Assembly: GCF_021917145.1 (NCBI RefSeq) | Contig: NC_061064.1 | Span: 2,048,216 to 2,112,215, forward strand | Direction: 5' to 3' | Origin: Hypomesus transpacificus | Lineage: Eukaryota > Chordata > Actinopteri > Osmeriformes > Osmeridae | Length of the DNA: 64,000 bases | Position numbers and translations under genes: made by a program | The notes under the pieces: model-generated | Seen by the model: only the letters and a program-made list of their open reading frames with translations | The model's database searches: none | What the model was told of the DNA's origin: nothing | In this document: positions 1-11,077 of the stretch, in pieces | Layout of the letters: each line of letters starts with the position of its first letter | Numbering within the stretch: position 1 is the first letter of the stretch

Positions 1-997
1 GGACACTAGTATTCGACAAATACTTAGTCAATTGTTGAAACACTTGATGAAAACGTATTAGTAATAAACGTAAGATGTAACGTAATCAACAGAAGGTGGT
101 CTTTTATTTTGAAATATTTTGACAGAAACAAAAACGTACTTCCGGTTCACACTGCACCAAACTTGACTACGAAGAAAGTGGAAAGCAGCGGTTGAAACCT
201 AAGGTAGCTCTAGCAAATGTATTTATATGGATGTTATTTGGCCCTTTACTAACATAAGTAGATACGATTTACACGTTGTAAAGACGCCATTGGTGAACAT
301 TAAACTATGTCTTGTTAGATATCAAATATGGCACTGATACTAGCGAGATATCTTTGCTAATGCTAAATTGCTAGTAGCTACTATTGCTAGTTAGCTAACG
401 CGAGTTTACCTTTCTAGTTTCTAAAACAGGCTGTGATTCTTTTAAATTTGAGTAAAACCATACAACGGCGTTTGATTCACGTAGAAAACACGTTGGTATT
501 AAGACAGGGATGTGTTTGATTCGATGATTAGCTAGTTTGCAAGGCTAGCTAGCTAGTTGGCTTGTGGTTTACGCCGGGGTGGCACTTTACATCAAACGGC
601 CTAACTAGCCTGTCTTATTAAAACTGACTTGCATTTACAAATGTAATTGTATTAGAATACGCTTTTATCGAAAGCAACATACAATCTGGGGATATAGAAA
701 GCACATCGTCAAAGAGTGGTCTGTATTTAAGCCACGGTGTAAAATAACCACGTCTCAACTACCGACCAGACATGGCTGACTGTGAAAAGTTGACCTCTGG
801 CGGCTGTGTAGGGCACTGCGTTTAAATAATTCCTTCAGACTGCAGGCGTATCTTGCTCAAATGTACATTTCTGTTTGATTCCTCATTTTGTTTTGTCATA
901 ACATTAAATCAATGTACATTGGATCTGTAGCCATGGTTTTTGGTTAATCTCTGCGGATGGCAACGAATCTGTAGCTGATACGGGGTTGTTTCCACAG
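1..997 (+). promoter_or_regulatory. srrt: srrt promoter, 5' noncoding exon and intron 1
   Basis: An ETS-type site (ACTTCCGG, 138-145) lies just before a stretch ending in AAG|GTAGCT, with the donor at 204. I read about 146-203 as the noncoding first exon. The intron then runs to the acceptor TTTCCACAG at 989-997, just before the exon that carries the start codon at 1005. ETS sites at the start point are common in housekeeping genes, which fits srrt. The AT-rich stretch 204-988 shows nothing else. The exon and start point are inferred, not proven. Confidence 0.5.
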
Positions 998-1004
998 AAG
1001 CACA

Positions 1005-4000
1005 ATGGCAGACAGCGATGATGAATATGATCGCAGAAGAAGGGACAAGTTCCGCCGTGAAAGGAGTGATTATGACCGTTCCAGAGAGAGAGAGGACAGG
1101 CGTAGAGATGAGTGGAACGACAGGTGAGAAGGAGGGAACAGACTTTATAGTGGGGTACAGTCAAGTCTCTGAAAAAGCTCATTTATGAAGCCAGTTTCTG
1201 CATGGGAGAGCATTCGGACATGAGGTGGTTCACGGCATCAAAAGCCTGTGCTGTCTCCCGTCTTTTCTCTGGAAGGAGTTGGTGATTTAACTGTGTTTCC
1301 GTGTGTTTCCGTGTGTTTCCGTGTGTTTCCGTGTGTTTCCGTGTGTTTCCGTGAACTGGCGTCCCTCGGCCAGGGAGTGGGAGCGCGGCCGGGAGCGGCG
1401 GAGCCGGGGAGACTACCGGGACTACGAGAGGGGACGCAGGGAGCGCTTCTCCCCCCCTCGACACGACATGAGCCCCCAGCAGAAACGCATGAGGAGAGAC
1501 TGGTGAGAGATTAGATACACCTGTACCTGCCTGCTGTCGTCTCTCTGAAGAGAGACTAACTGCTTTAATATCTCTCTCCTATTCAAACTCCCTCCAGATA
1601 AAAACTATATAATAAAACAAGCATGCATCTCTAACCCCCCTCTCCCACCTGAGCAGGGACGACCACGGAGGGGAGCCTTACCATGGAGGCTATGACCTGG
1701 GCTACGGGGGTAGTGGCGGGCCCAGCTATGCCCCCCCCCAGCCCTGGGGCCCCCCAGATCTCCACCTGATGCAGCACCACCACAGCATCCCCATCCAGGC
1801 CAGGTGAGGAGCACAGGATGTTCTGCTCAGTAGAACTTCCTTTCTGTTAAGGCTCTTTCCACACAACACGGCTCCCCACTCAAGAACGATCAAGTCCCGT
1901 CAGAGTTGAAGGGGGTTTGTGTGCGTGCGTTTAAGGCCCTTGTATTCCTGATATAATTGTGTGTGTGTGTGTGTGCGCTAGGCTGGGCAACATCCACGAC
2001 CTGGACCTGTGTCCTCCTCCTCCGCTGATGAAGACGTTTAAGGAGTTCCTGCTGTCTCTGGATGACTCTGTTGACGAGGGCGAGGCCGTGAAGAGATACA
2101 ACGAGTACAAGATGGACTTCAGACGGCAGCAAATGCAGGACTTCTTCCTCACTCACAAAGATGAGGAGTGGTACGATGATCACAGCCTTTGTTATTCCCT
2201 CTTAGTCAGGATATAATGTTAGGAAAGTAGCTTTAGTTTGTTGTAAAACTGCTTTATCTCAACAGACTGCTCACAACCTCTCTGTGCGGCCTACGAGGGG
2301 TCTGAATGTACAATATATCATATTCCATTTTTTTCGTTCTTTTAAACTTTTTAGCAGCTATTACATTGAAGTGAAGTGGTAGTTTGTGGTTATCCTGACT
2401 AACCTCTCCTTCAATTACTCTGCTTAGGAAAGACTGCGCATAGATCTGTGATTAGACTAGAAAATAATTGAATGTACCATGGTGTTGTCGCCTGTGTCAT
2501 CTAAGTCCCACAGGCCCGGCGTCCTAGTGTGTCTATGCTGTTCCGTTGATGTGTAACTGCCTTAACCAACCCTTCCTCCCCTCCTCCCACTCCCCCTCCC
2601 TTCACAACAAGGTTTTGGAAGATGAGAACAAGTGACTCTCTCGTCAGGACGCGATGCTAGTCAGTCAGGGCATGCACTGCGCCCAATGCAGATGCTCTAG
2701 ATCTGAAGTAACAGGGATCTTAGTTAGATAGATGCACAGTTCACCAACGGCCGTCGAGAAGTTTTCTTTTCTAAGTCTCTGATGGTTTTTATTCCCCCTC
2801 CATTTTTTTCTTTTTTTTTCGTACATATATTTCGATCAAATCGAATTCCCTAACCGAAATCGAATTGTGCGTTCACAAACACAGTATGAGGGTGAAGTGG
2901 AGCACATTTCTACAGAAGAGAACCCTCTCTATATGTATGTGTTGTTAAACTGGGAGAAGATAAGGTAAATTTAGTCCACACAATGGCAAACTTGCTCTTC
3001 TGAAATGTTCAAACTGATTATGAGATGTCAGTGTTCTGTAGTCTTTCATAATGTGTGTCTTCCTTTCTGCCTCGTCATGGCCCCAGCAGTCACACCAACA
3101 CAACTCACCTCACATTAGCGCTCAGTCACACCAACACAACTCACCTCACATTAGCGCTATGTCAAACATAAACTTAACCAGCACACAGAGAAAGATGGTC
3201 GATCTGTTTAGCTCTGATTGATTGTCACGTAGAAGTATGATAACAAGCAAGCGGATGTGTTCCGTACACGAGCTGACAGATCAAAACATGTTTTGTTTCT
3301 CTGCACGAGCCACAGTCAAGAACTGTCCTAGGGGGCCCAGTTATGTACTGATGTCTCTGCCATCTCTAACAGACGCTTGTCCTCCACCCCTGGCTTGTCC
3401 CCCCCTCTCCCTCGGGTGCCCCTACCCCCAACGCAGGTTCAGATCCAAGTACCACCCAGACGAGGCGGGGCGGCGGCGGGCAGAGGCCCACAGCGCCCTG
3501 CAGAACAGGCTGAACGTCTACACGTTCCTCATGGAGAACGGCTGGTTCGACAACGTCTCCCTGGACATCGACCGCGGCCCGGCCATCGTCAAGGTCCTAG
3601 ACGCAGGTAGGGGAGCTCTCTGGAGGTGTGGTTTGGGGTTGGTGTTCTCCAGGATGGTCTCTCCAGGGTGGCGTTGGTCTCTACCAGGCTGACGCGCTTC
3701 TGTCTGTCCCAGCGGTGATCAAGATGGAAGGAGGGACGGATCACGACCTGAAGGTGCTGGAGCTTCCCGAGGAGGAGGAGCGAGGCCCTGAGCCGCCCAA
3801 GAGGGAGGAGCCCCGGGGGGCGGCTGGGGACAGCAAACCCCCGGAGGAGAAGGAGGACAAGGAGAAGGTGTGTATGAGGGGTCCCAGAAAAGCTACCGTT
3901 AGCGGGCAAGGGGGCAGAGGTGTGGAGCAGGGCTGTGATTCATGGCGTGTATGTTTTGGGGCAAAGGAGAAAAGGGTTGTGTTTCAGAAGTGGTGTGTTT

Positions 4001-7000
4001 CAGGGCGAGTGTTTTGAGCTGCGATGTGTTTCAGGGCGAGGGCGAGGCTGCCTGTGCCGAGAGGGGAGGAGCGACGGCGGTGGACGGCACCCCGGGGGGA
4101 GAGGAGAAGAGGGAGGGGGAGGACGGCATGGTGCAGACACCTGCAGCCAAGAAGGTAAGTGTGGGAACCAATCACGTTCCTCCAAGGTAACAAGCCTCAT
4201 GACCTCATCGCATGCGCTCTCTCTCATTGGCCGGCAGCAGGGAAAGAAGAGGAAGAGGAAGCACAGCGGCGACAGCGAGGACGAGGCCAGCGCCTCCGAG
4301 AGCGAGTCTGACTCCGACTCTGACTCCAACTCTCGCTCGTCTGACAAACCGGCAGAGAGAGAGGAGGGGGAGGAAAAGGAGGATGAGGAGGAGGAGGAGG
4401 AAGAGGGTGAAAGTGAGAAATCACACTTGTTTAAAACGTGCTGAAGAAAATTGACACCGTGCCAAAATTCTCGAGAGCCTGCAATAAAATATTTATAAAT
4501 GTAATAGAATTTCAAAAATCTTTCTGCTTCCCCAGCTCGTGGCAACAAGGGCAAAGAGGAGAAGGGGAAGACCAGGGAGCAGGGCAGGGAGCAGGGCAGG
4601 GAGCAGGGGAGGGAGGTGGAGAAGGAGGACAAGAAGACGAAGGAGGACCAGCCTCCCAGACCCAGGCCTCTCCACAGGACCTGTTCTCTGTTCCTCAGGA
4701 GCATCGCTCCCTCCATCTCCAAGGCAGAGATCGTCTCTGTGAGTCGTCATCATCATCATATCTGTCATAATGATAGACAGATGGATCTCCATGGAGACCT
4801 GACCATCCTCTGTCTGTCTGTCCCCAGCTGTGCAGGAGATATCCTGGGTTCCTGCGCGTGTGTCTGTCAGACCCTCATCCAGAACGCAGGTCAGTAGACT
4901 TCACCTACTAACCCCACCCCTGCGTGGCTCCACCCCCTGCCTGGTAACTGACCAATGGCTGTTGTCTCCGTGCGACAGGTTCTACAGGCGTTGCTGGGTG
5001 ACGTTTGATCGCAGCGTGAACATCAAGGAGGTCTGCTGGAACCTGCAGAACATCAGAGTGAGTCACTATGGTCTGACCTCCCCCTCCCGGCCTGGTCTGA
5101 CCTCCTCTCTCCCCCCTCCTCTCTCCTCCCACCTGTCTCCCCCCTCCCGGCCTGGTCTGACCTCCTGTCTCCCCCCTCCTCCGCCCTCCCGGCCTGGTCT
5201 GACCCTCCGTTTCCCCCATCCTCCCACCTGTCTCTCCCCCCCCCTCCTACCTGTCTCCTCCCCCCCACCCCCCCCGGCCTGGTCTGACCCCGTCTCCTCC
5301 CCCCCCCCGGCCTGTCTTACCCTCTGTCTCATCCCCCCCGGCCTGGTCTGACCCCGTCTCCTCCCCCCCAGCTGCGGGACTGTGAGCTGGCCCCCGGGGT
5401 GAACAGGGACTTGGCTCGCAGGATCCGCAACGTGAACGGCATCACGCAGCACAAGCAGGTGCTGCGCAACGACATCAAGCTGTCGGCCAAACTGATCCAC
5501 GCTCTGGACGAGCGAGGCCAGCTGTGGAGCCACCGCCCCCAGGGGGACTCCCCGGGACTGGAGGTAGGACCCTAACACACTGAGATATATGTTATGCTCA
5601 ATAGTGTGCTACTTCACTTCCTGGTTGTGTGCTCTTACTTCCTGTTTGTGTGCCCTAACTTCCTGGTTTTGTTCCCTTTACTTCCTGGTCCAGCTGACAG
5701 GCCAGAACCCCATCATGAAGAACATCACAGACTACCTGATTGAGGAAGTGAGCGCGGAGGAGGAGGAGCTACTGGGCAGCGCGGGCGGGGCCGACCCAGA
5801 GGAGGGCACCAGGGAGGGCAACCCTGCAGAGATCACCGTGGAGAGAGATGACAACCTGGTCACGGTCTGTCCACCCACACCTGTACCTCACACACACCTG
5901 TACCTCACTCACACCCTCACCTGTAACTCACACACACCTGTACCCTCACACACACCTGTACTCACCCTCACCTGTACCTCACTCACCCTCACCTGTACCC
6001 TCACACACCTGTAGCTTCACACCCACCTGTACCTCACTCACACCCTCACCTGTACCTCACACACACCTGTACCTCACACACACCTGTACCCTCACACACA
6101 CCTGTGCCCTCACCCTCACCTGTACCTCACTCACCCTCACCTGTACCCTCACCTCAGGTGCTGGACCGGCTGCTGTTCTACCTGCGTGTGGTACATTCCA
6201 TCGACTACTACAACTCGTGCGAGTACCCGAGCGAGGACGAGATGCCCAACCGCTGTGGTCTGATGCACGTACGGGGGCCCATCCCTCCCAACAGGGTGAC
6301 CCACGGAGAGGGTAATGATGCTGTCCAATCAGTAACCTCCCTCCCACTCTCCTCCTATACCCGTCAGTCTCTCGCCCCTCCGAAAACCCTCCTAAGTCTC
6401 TCGCCCCCCTCTCTCCCCCCACAGTGTCCCAGTGGCAGAAAACGTTCGAGGAGAAGCTGCTTCCCCTGTTCAGCGTGAAGGAGACTCTGTCCGAGGACGA
6501 GGCTGGGAAAATGGGGCGGAAGGATCCGGAACAGGAGGTGGAGAAGTTTGTGTTGGCCAACACCCAGGAACTTGGCAAGGATAAGTGGCTGTGCCCTCTC
6601 AGCGGGAAGAAGTTTAAGGTGAGCGAGTTCACGTCCGTCTGACGACAAACCGCTAAAACTGTCCTGCGTATTTGAAATCAGATTAGATTTGTACGGCTCT
6701 CTTTCCAGGCAGTGTCACAGAGGGCTTTACGTACAACCATGGAACTGTGTTATCCTACTGTTAACCATAAACCCCCATTTAAAGAGTTTTAAAAACTAAT
6801 AACAATGTTTTAAAGTGTTTCAGTGAACCCAAAGATGAGTCTCTGTTGAGCTAGTCTTTGCTGACCCCTGACCTTTTGCTGTGTTGACCAATAGGGACCA
6901 GAGTTTGTGCGTAAGCACATCCTGAATAAACACGGGGACAAGATCGAGGAGGTGAAGAAGGAGGTGGAGTTCTTTAACAACTTCCTGCTGGACGCCAAGC

Positions 7001-7917
7001 GCCCCACCCTCCCTGAGCTCAAGTCCAACATGCCTCCTGGACCAGGACAAGGTGGGACACACACACACACACGCATTACTACACACACACCTCTCTCTCA
7101 ACACACCAACATGTCCTCTCTCTCTCAACACACTGACACGTCTCCTCTCTGTCTCCCCTCTCTCTCAACACACCAACATGTCCTCTCTCTCTCTCTCAAC
7201 ACACTGACATGTCCTCTCTCTCTCTCTCAACACACTGACATGTCCTCTCTGTCTCCCCTCTCTCTCAACACACTGACATGTCCTCTCCGTCTCCTCTCTC
7301 TCTCAACACACCGACATGTCCTCTCTCTCTCTCTCTCTCTCTCAACACACCAACATGTCCTCTCTGTCTCCTCTCTCTGCAGGGCTGCTCTCCCCTGGCC
7401 TGCCTTTCCCTCCCCAGGGACACCAGGGTCTCATGGGGTTCGGCCAGCCTCGGCCTCCCATCATGGGCTACGGAGGTAGGCACTGCTCCCCCCCCCCTAT
7501 CTACCCTCTGGTCCTCCTCTCTAGTCCCCTCTCCTATGGTGCTACCCAGTTTAATGGGTTCAACTCACTCCTCAGTGGAAACACTACCCAGGCTTTTCAG
7601 AAACCGTATATAAAACGAGTTTCTTGTTTTAAATCGTCAGCCATGCCATGTATTCAGTGTGACTCTCTCTCTCTCCTCCCTGCAGGTGGACCCCCATACC
7701 CACCCAACCCCTATGGAGGGGGGGGCGGCCGGGGTAACTATGACAATTTCCGTGGACAGGGGGGGGGCTACCAGGGGAAGCCCCGTAACAACAGGTGAGA
7801 CCCTGGTCAGTTACAGATCAGCCAGCTCAACTCCCTCCCTCCCTTCTGCTGTTACATGGAACCTGTCAAGTAATCAAGGTTCTTCTCGCTCTCTCTTTGT
7901 CTCCTTCTCTCTCTCTA

Positions 7918-7988
<71 letters not shown>

Positions 7989-8132
7989 CTCTGTCTCTCT
8001 CTCTCTGTGTCTCTGTCTCTCTCTCTCTCTCTCTCTCTGTGTCTCTCTCTCTTTAGGATGAGCAGAGGAGATCCTCGCAACATCATTGAGTATCGTGACC
8101 TGGATGCTCCGGATGATGTGGAATTCTTCTAG
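1005..8132 (+). CDS. srrt: Serrate RNA effector molecule homolog (Ars2), 19 coding exons
   Basis: ARS2 is the nuclear adaptor that binds the cap-binding complex and routes capped transcripts to microRNA processing, 3'-end formation or decay. Coding exons read as 1005-1123, 1374-1502, 1657-1803, 1982-2170, 3437-3606, 3713-3867, 4035-4154, 4241-4406, 4536-4738, 4828-4889, 4979-5057, 5372-5563, 5694-5864, 6158-6311, 6425-6618, 6895-7051, 7383-7475, 7686-7794 and 8057-8132. Together they give 895 codons with every phase consistent; the human protein is about 876 aa. Visible parts: start [20 protein letters not shown]; the Ars2 N-terminal domain from about residue 148 ([17 protein letters not shown]); an acidic, lysine-rich linker with a poly-Glu run (about 330-400); an RRM-like fold (about 448-515); a C2H2 finger ([10 protein letters not shown]...RKHILNKH, about 735-765); and the C-terminal tail [14 protein letters not shown], which in the family contacts the cap-binding complex. 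The exon starting at 4241 could instead start at 4238, adding one Gln. Confidence 0.97.
1292..1353. repeat. 10-bp tandem repeat (GTGTGTTTCC)n in srrt intron
   Basis: Six near-perfect copies of GTGTGTTTCC end about 20 bases before the acceptor of the exon at 1374. They supply part of that intron's pyrimidine-rich 3' end. Confidence 0.9.
2171..3436 (+). other. srrt intron 5, longest coding-region intron
   Basis: This 1.27-kb intron lies between the exon ending GAGGAGTG and the exon starting GTTCAGATCC. It holds an adjacent direct duplication of about 36 bp (cagtcacaccaacacaactc... repeated at about 3089-3157). I see no coding potential or recognisable transposon. Short ORFs that run from it into the next exon are read-through from the intron. 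Confidence 0.8.
5083..5365. repeat. Degenerate C-rich minisatellite in srrt intron
   Basis: Irregular copies of CCCGGCCTGGTCTGACC separated by CTCCCCCC tracts fill nearly the whole intron (5058-5371) up to the acceptor. Confidence 0.85.
5868..6156. repeat. CACCTGTACCTCACTCA-type minisatellite in srrt intron
   Basis: The intron 5865-6157 consists almost entirely of variants of CTCACCTGTACCTCACACAC. It ends directly in the acceptor ACCTCAG. Confidence 0.9.
6660..6760 (+). repeat. Degraded teleost interspersed repeat (TATAGCCC/GTCACAGAGGG family)
   Basis: The stretch holds AAATCAGATTAGATTTGTACGG and then GTGTCACAGAGGGCTTTACG. It resembles the better copy at 43142-43262 and the minus-strand copies at 12643-12866 and 56025-56205. 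It lies in the srrt intron between 6619 and 6894. Confidence 0.5.
7056..7378. repeat. CT-rich minisatellite (CTCTCTCAACACACCAACATGTC) in srrt intron
   Basis: About eight irregular units of a CT run plus AACACACYRACATGTC fill the intron 7052-7382. They run into the acceptor CTCTCTCTGCAG. Confidence 0.9.
7890..8052. repeat. (CT)n microsatellite before last srrt exon
   Basis: About 160 bp of CT/CTGT repeat runs directly into the acceptor CTCTTTAG of the last srrt exon (8057). It therefore acts as an extreme polypyrimidine tract. ORFs on either strand here are low-complexity Ser-Leu or Arg-Glu reads. Confidence 0.95.
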
Positions 8133-8287
8133 AGTTTTTAATCTCTTTTAGTAACTGGTGTCGTAGTTAACCAGCTTAATCAGCCTATGATATTTAGCCT
8201 GTTTTGTCCTCTACTGTGATTAGTTAATTAATTTGTTTGGCTGTAGATCAAAGGCTAGAGCAAGCATTGTATTCTAACATTTCTTTT

Positions 8288-8293
8288 AATAAA
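8288..8293 (+). terminator. srrt: Polyadenylation signal of srrt
   Basis: AATAAA lies 156 bases after the srrt stop codon, giving a short 3' UTR. The znhit1 start codon follows about 490 bases downstream. Confidence 0.75.
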
Positions 8294-8319
8294 CATGACT
8301 TGGAAAATTTGTATTTCTG

Positions 8320-8783
8320 TTTGGCTGCAAACCAACAGTTATTATTTTAAAACACAACTTTGATGCATTCAATCAAGAGACAATGTGTGCGATATGACTA
8401 CCTCTTAATTTGATGGAATGTTTCCTTTGTGGGGGAAATATGCAGAGATGTAGCTTATAGGATGGTGTGACCTGGTCATATAAAACAAATTCAAGTTATT
8501 GTCCAAATATATTGTTATTGTCAAGTAAATGTCACATTCCATCCTTGTTAGTTCCACAGGCTACACAGAATATTTTGTAGGTAGCTTGGCTTTTATGAAG
8601 GGTCTTTGAATGAAATATGTATGTGAGTAAAATTTTATAACACGATTTAATCGAGAATGGTATGTTTTATATCTTCGTCTTCATGTAAGGAATATTTTGA
8701 AGGAGATAGCCTAAACATTGTATTTTGCGAGTGATCATAATACAATTGTCCCTTACGCGTTCCCGTAAACTGAAAAGGCTGTT
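8320..8783 (+). other. srrt-znhit1 intergenic interval and znhit1 promoter region
   Basis: AT-rich spacer with no repeat or ORF of note. The znhit1 start region (about 8720-8783) has no clear TATA box, which is usual for a housekeeping gene in head-to-tail tandem. Confidence 0.5.
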
Positions 8784-9839
8784 ATGGTGGATAAGAAAAT
8801 ATCAGGTAGGCATATGCAGTTTTCGATTTGTGTGTGTTTTACACACAAAAACAAATACGATTTATTTTTTATTTTTCACGTTGTTATTTCGTCCACAAGC
8901 AGTGCAATGCCAATACCGCTGTTGATGCGTAGCAGGTATACTGCCCAATAGCCTCTAACCATCCGATCTGTTGACATGGCAACGATATAGATTTCCAAGT
9001 GACCGTCGAACACATTGTTATTTATGCTGATGTTTTTACTATTTTAAGTGCGTTCCCAAGATCCAAACCAACGGCGCGTTCTGGACTGCGCCACGCGTCA
9101 GCGTCGCTTGGTCAGACAGTTAGAAGCGCTCGAAAAAGACAACTTTCAAGATGACCCTCACGCCAGCTTACCACAGCAACTAGCTAAGAGACTACCACAG
9201 TTTGATGACAGCAATGAATCTGGTAGGCTGTGTAAATAGGTCTACATCCTCAACTGGCAAATGTCATAATTATGCTTTATTCTTTATACTATTCTTTACA
9301 CTTACATATATTCTCGACACCTTTTTATACAGGTAAGAAGAGAAAAAAGACACGGGGAGATCATTTTAAACTTAGATTTCGAAAGAATTTCCAAGCTTTG
9401 CTGGAGGAGGAGGTAAAGTCATATCCAGACAATTGACCTAATCTATCGATACATCACAGCAAATACACCTCTCCCTTTTTTAATCGCTTCATCCTGTCCG
9501 TTTTCCTTTGTCCTCACCTTCTGTCCCGCCGCAGGACCTGAGCGGTACAGAAGGACCGAACTACCTGACGGCATGCGCCGAGTCGTCCAAACTGCCCCAG
9601 CGCAACTTCTGCACGGTGTGCGGTTTTCCGTCCCACTACACGTGCGTGTCCTGCGGTGCGCGCTACTGCTGTGTCCGTTGCTTGGGAACCCATCACGAGA
9701 CCAGGTAACTGTACCGTGGACTACATGTTTGATAACGTAGCCATTGATAAAGGTCTCAATTCTGAAATGAGACGATTGATGAAACTAAAACGGTCTTCCT
9801 CCTCACCTCTTTTACAGATGTCTCAAGTGGACTGTGTGA
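8784..9839 (+). CDS. znhit1: Zinc finger HIT-type containing 1 (SRCAP complex subunit), 5 exons
   Basis: ZNHIT1 (p18Hamlet) is a subunit of the SRCAP remodeller that deposits histone H2A.Z. Exons read as 8784-8805, 9049-9222, 9333-9412, 9535-9704 and 9818-9839, giving 156 codons (155 aa); the human protein has 154. The start MVDKKIS matches human MVEKKTS, and the stop follows CLKWTV as in the family. The HIT zinc finger lies in the last two exons, with Cys pairs in NFCTVCGF, TCVSCGARYCCVRC, then H and the last C in GTHHETRC. The basic segment KKRKKTRGDHFKLRFRKNF is conserved. The neighbour mogat3-like converges on it from the other strand, as expected from human 7q22.1 order. Confidence 0.97.
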
Positions 9840-11077
9840 CTGCCTCCGCTTTTACCGCTTCAATCTGCAGCTTGCATATATGAGGGGTACTGTGGGGGCA
9901 ACACATCACTCTCAAATGAACTCCCAGCCTGACCAGTGGCCTGTTCCATAAAGCTAGTTTATAAAATGAGACAGGCTCGTGTCAGGTAAGTAACTCACAT
10001 AAACCTGGCTCATTCTGTAAACTCGCATTAGGAAGGAGGCCTCCTGGTCTGACTAAACCAGGAAGCTGAAGGTCCAGGGTTAAACAGATGCAAATGCAGG
10101 AAGGACCGGCATTAAACTGATAACTTTACAATGTGGAAACAAAAATAGAAAATACAGACACCCGTTGATGCATTTGAACAGTCTATTTCTATGAAAGTAA
10201 CAACATTTGTGAACTGGGTGTAGATGTTGAATTTCCCTTGTACAGAGATGTTTGTGGTATTAATATAATACCGACATGAAATTTACCAAATATTTAGACC
10301 CAATGACCACTGAAATAGTCTTGTGTAAAAATCTGCACTTTTTCCAAAACTTTTTAATCATTTTAAACGTGGCTGTAAACATTCTTTCAGACTTAGTAAG
10401 ATTATAGATATAGATTACAGATATAGATATAGATAATGTCAATAGGATTGATGTTACTGTGTGTTTTGTGATGAAGTCTTGTGAACTTGGAAGTATTAAC
10501 AACAAGAAGATACATAAATGATTACTTGTAATAGGAGTCATGTGTTTACCACAACATGGCAACAGGCAGACAGAGGGAATAGAAAAACAATCTGCAGTTG
10601 CTGATATGGCTAATTTCTGCCATCTTAAATCCATGCTCTCAAGCCATTTAAAAGACATTTAGTAATACGCCCCAGATTTGACATGTAGTGCTTTTTAAAG
10701 ATGATAAATTCATCCAGTCTTGTATTTGCATCCGAACTATGCAAATTACACATTTTGTCAATGGTAGAACATTATAATAAGAACAGGTTTACTATCCACA
10801 TAGGTCTTCACATATTTAAGATATAACACATGTTGTCTTTAAACTAGTAGAGTGTTAAGGGCTTCATCTGTGATCTCCTTTATGATGAGTGAAACATCTG
10901 GGAGATCTAGTGTCTTTAACTGATCAGTCTGACTCCTACGATGGAGGATTTGTTAAGTTTGCACTGTTTTGAGAACAACAAATGTCATGCGAAGGTCTGG
11001 TGGTCTTGGGAGGTGCAGAGGTCTGGAGGTGCAGAGGTCTGGAGGTGGGGAGGTCTGGTTGGAGGCCTAATGGAGGC
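9840..11077. other. znhit1 and mogat3 converging 3' ends, no gene seen
   Basis: This holds the two 3' UTRs. A possible znhit1 poly(A) signal ATTAAA lies at 10111-10116. A possible mogat3 signal (TTTAAT on plus, ATTAAA on minus) lies near 10352. At 10995-11056 there is a short GGTCTGGAGGTG direct repeat. The 132-codon minus-strand ORF at 10260-10658 has no recognisable domain. Confidence 0.5.

Noticed and set aside
4000-4722. 240-codon minus-strand ORF
   Set aside because: Antisense to the acidic, Lys/Glu-rich srrt exons, a usual shadow of GAG-rich coding sequence.
10260-10658. 132-codon minus-strand ORF downstream of znhit1
   Set aside because: AT-rich, no domain, and it lies in the probable mogat3 3' UTR.
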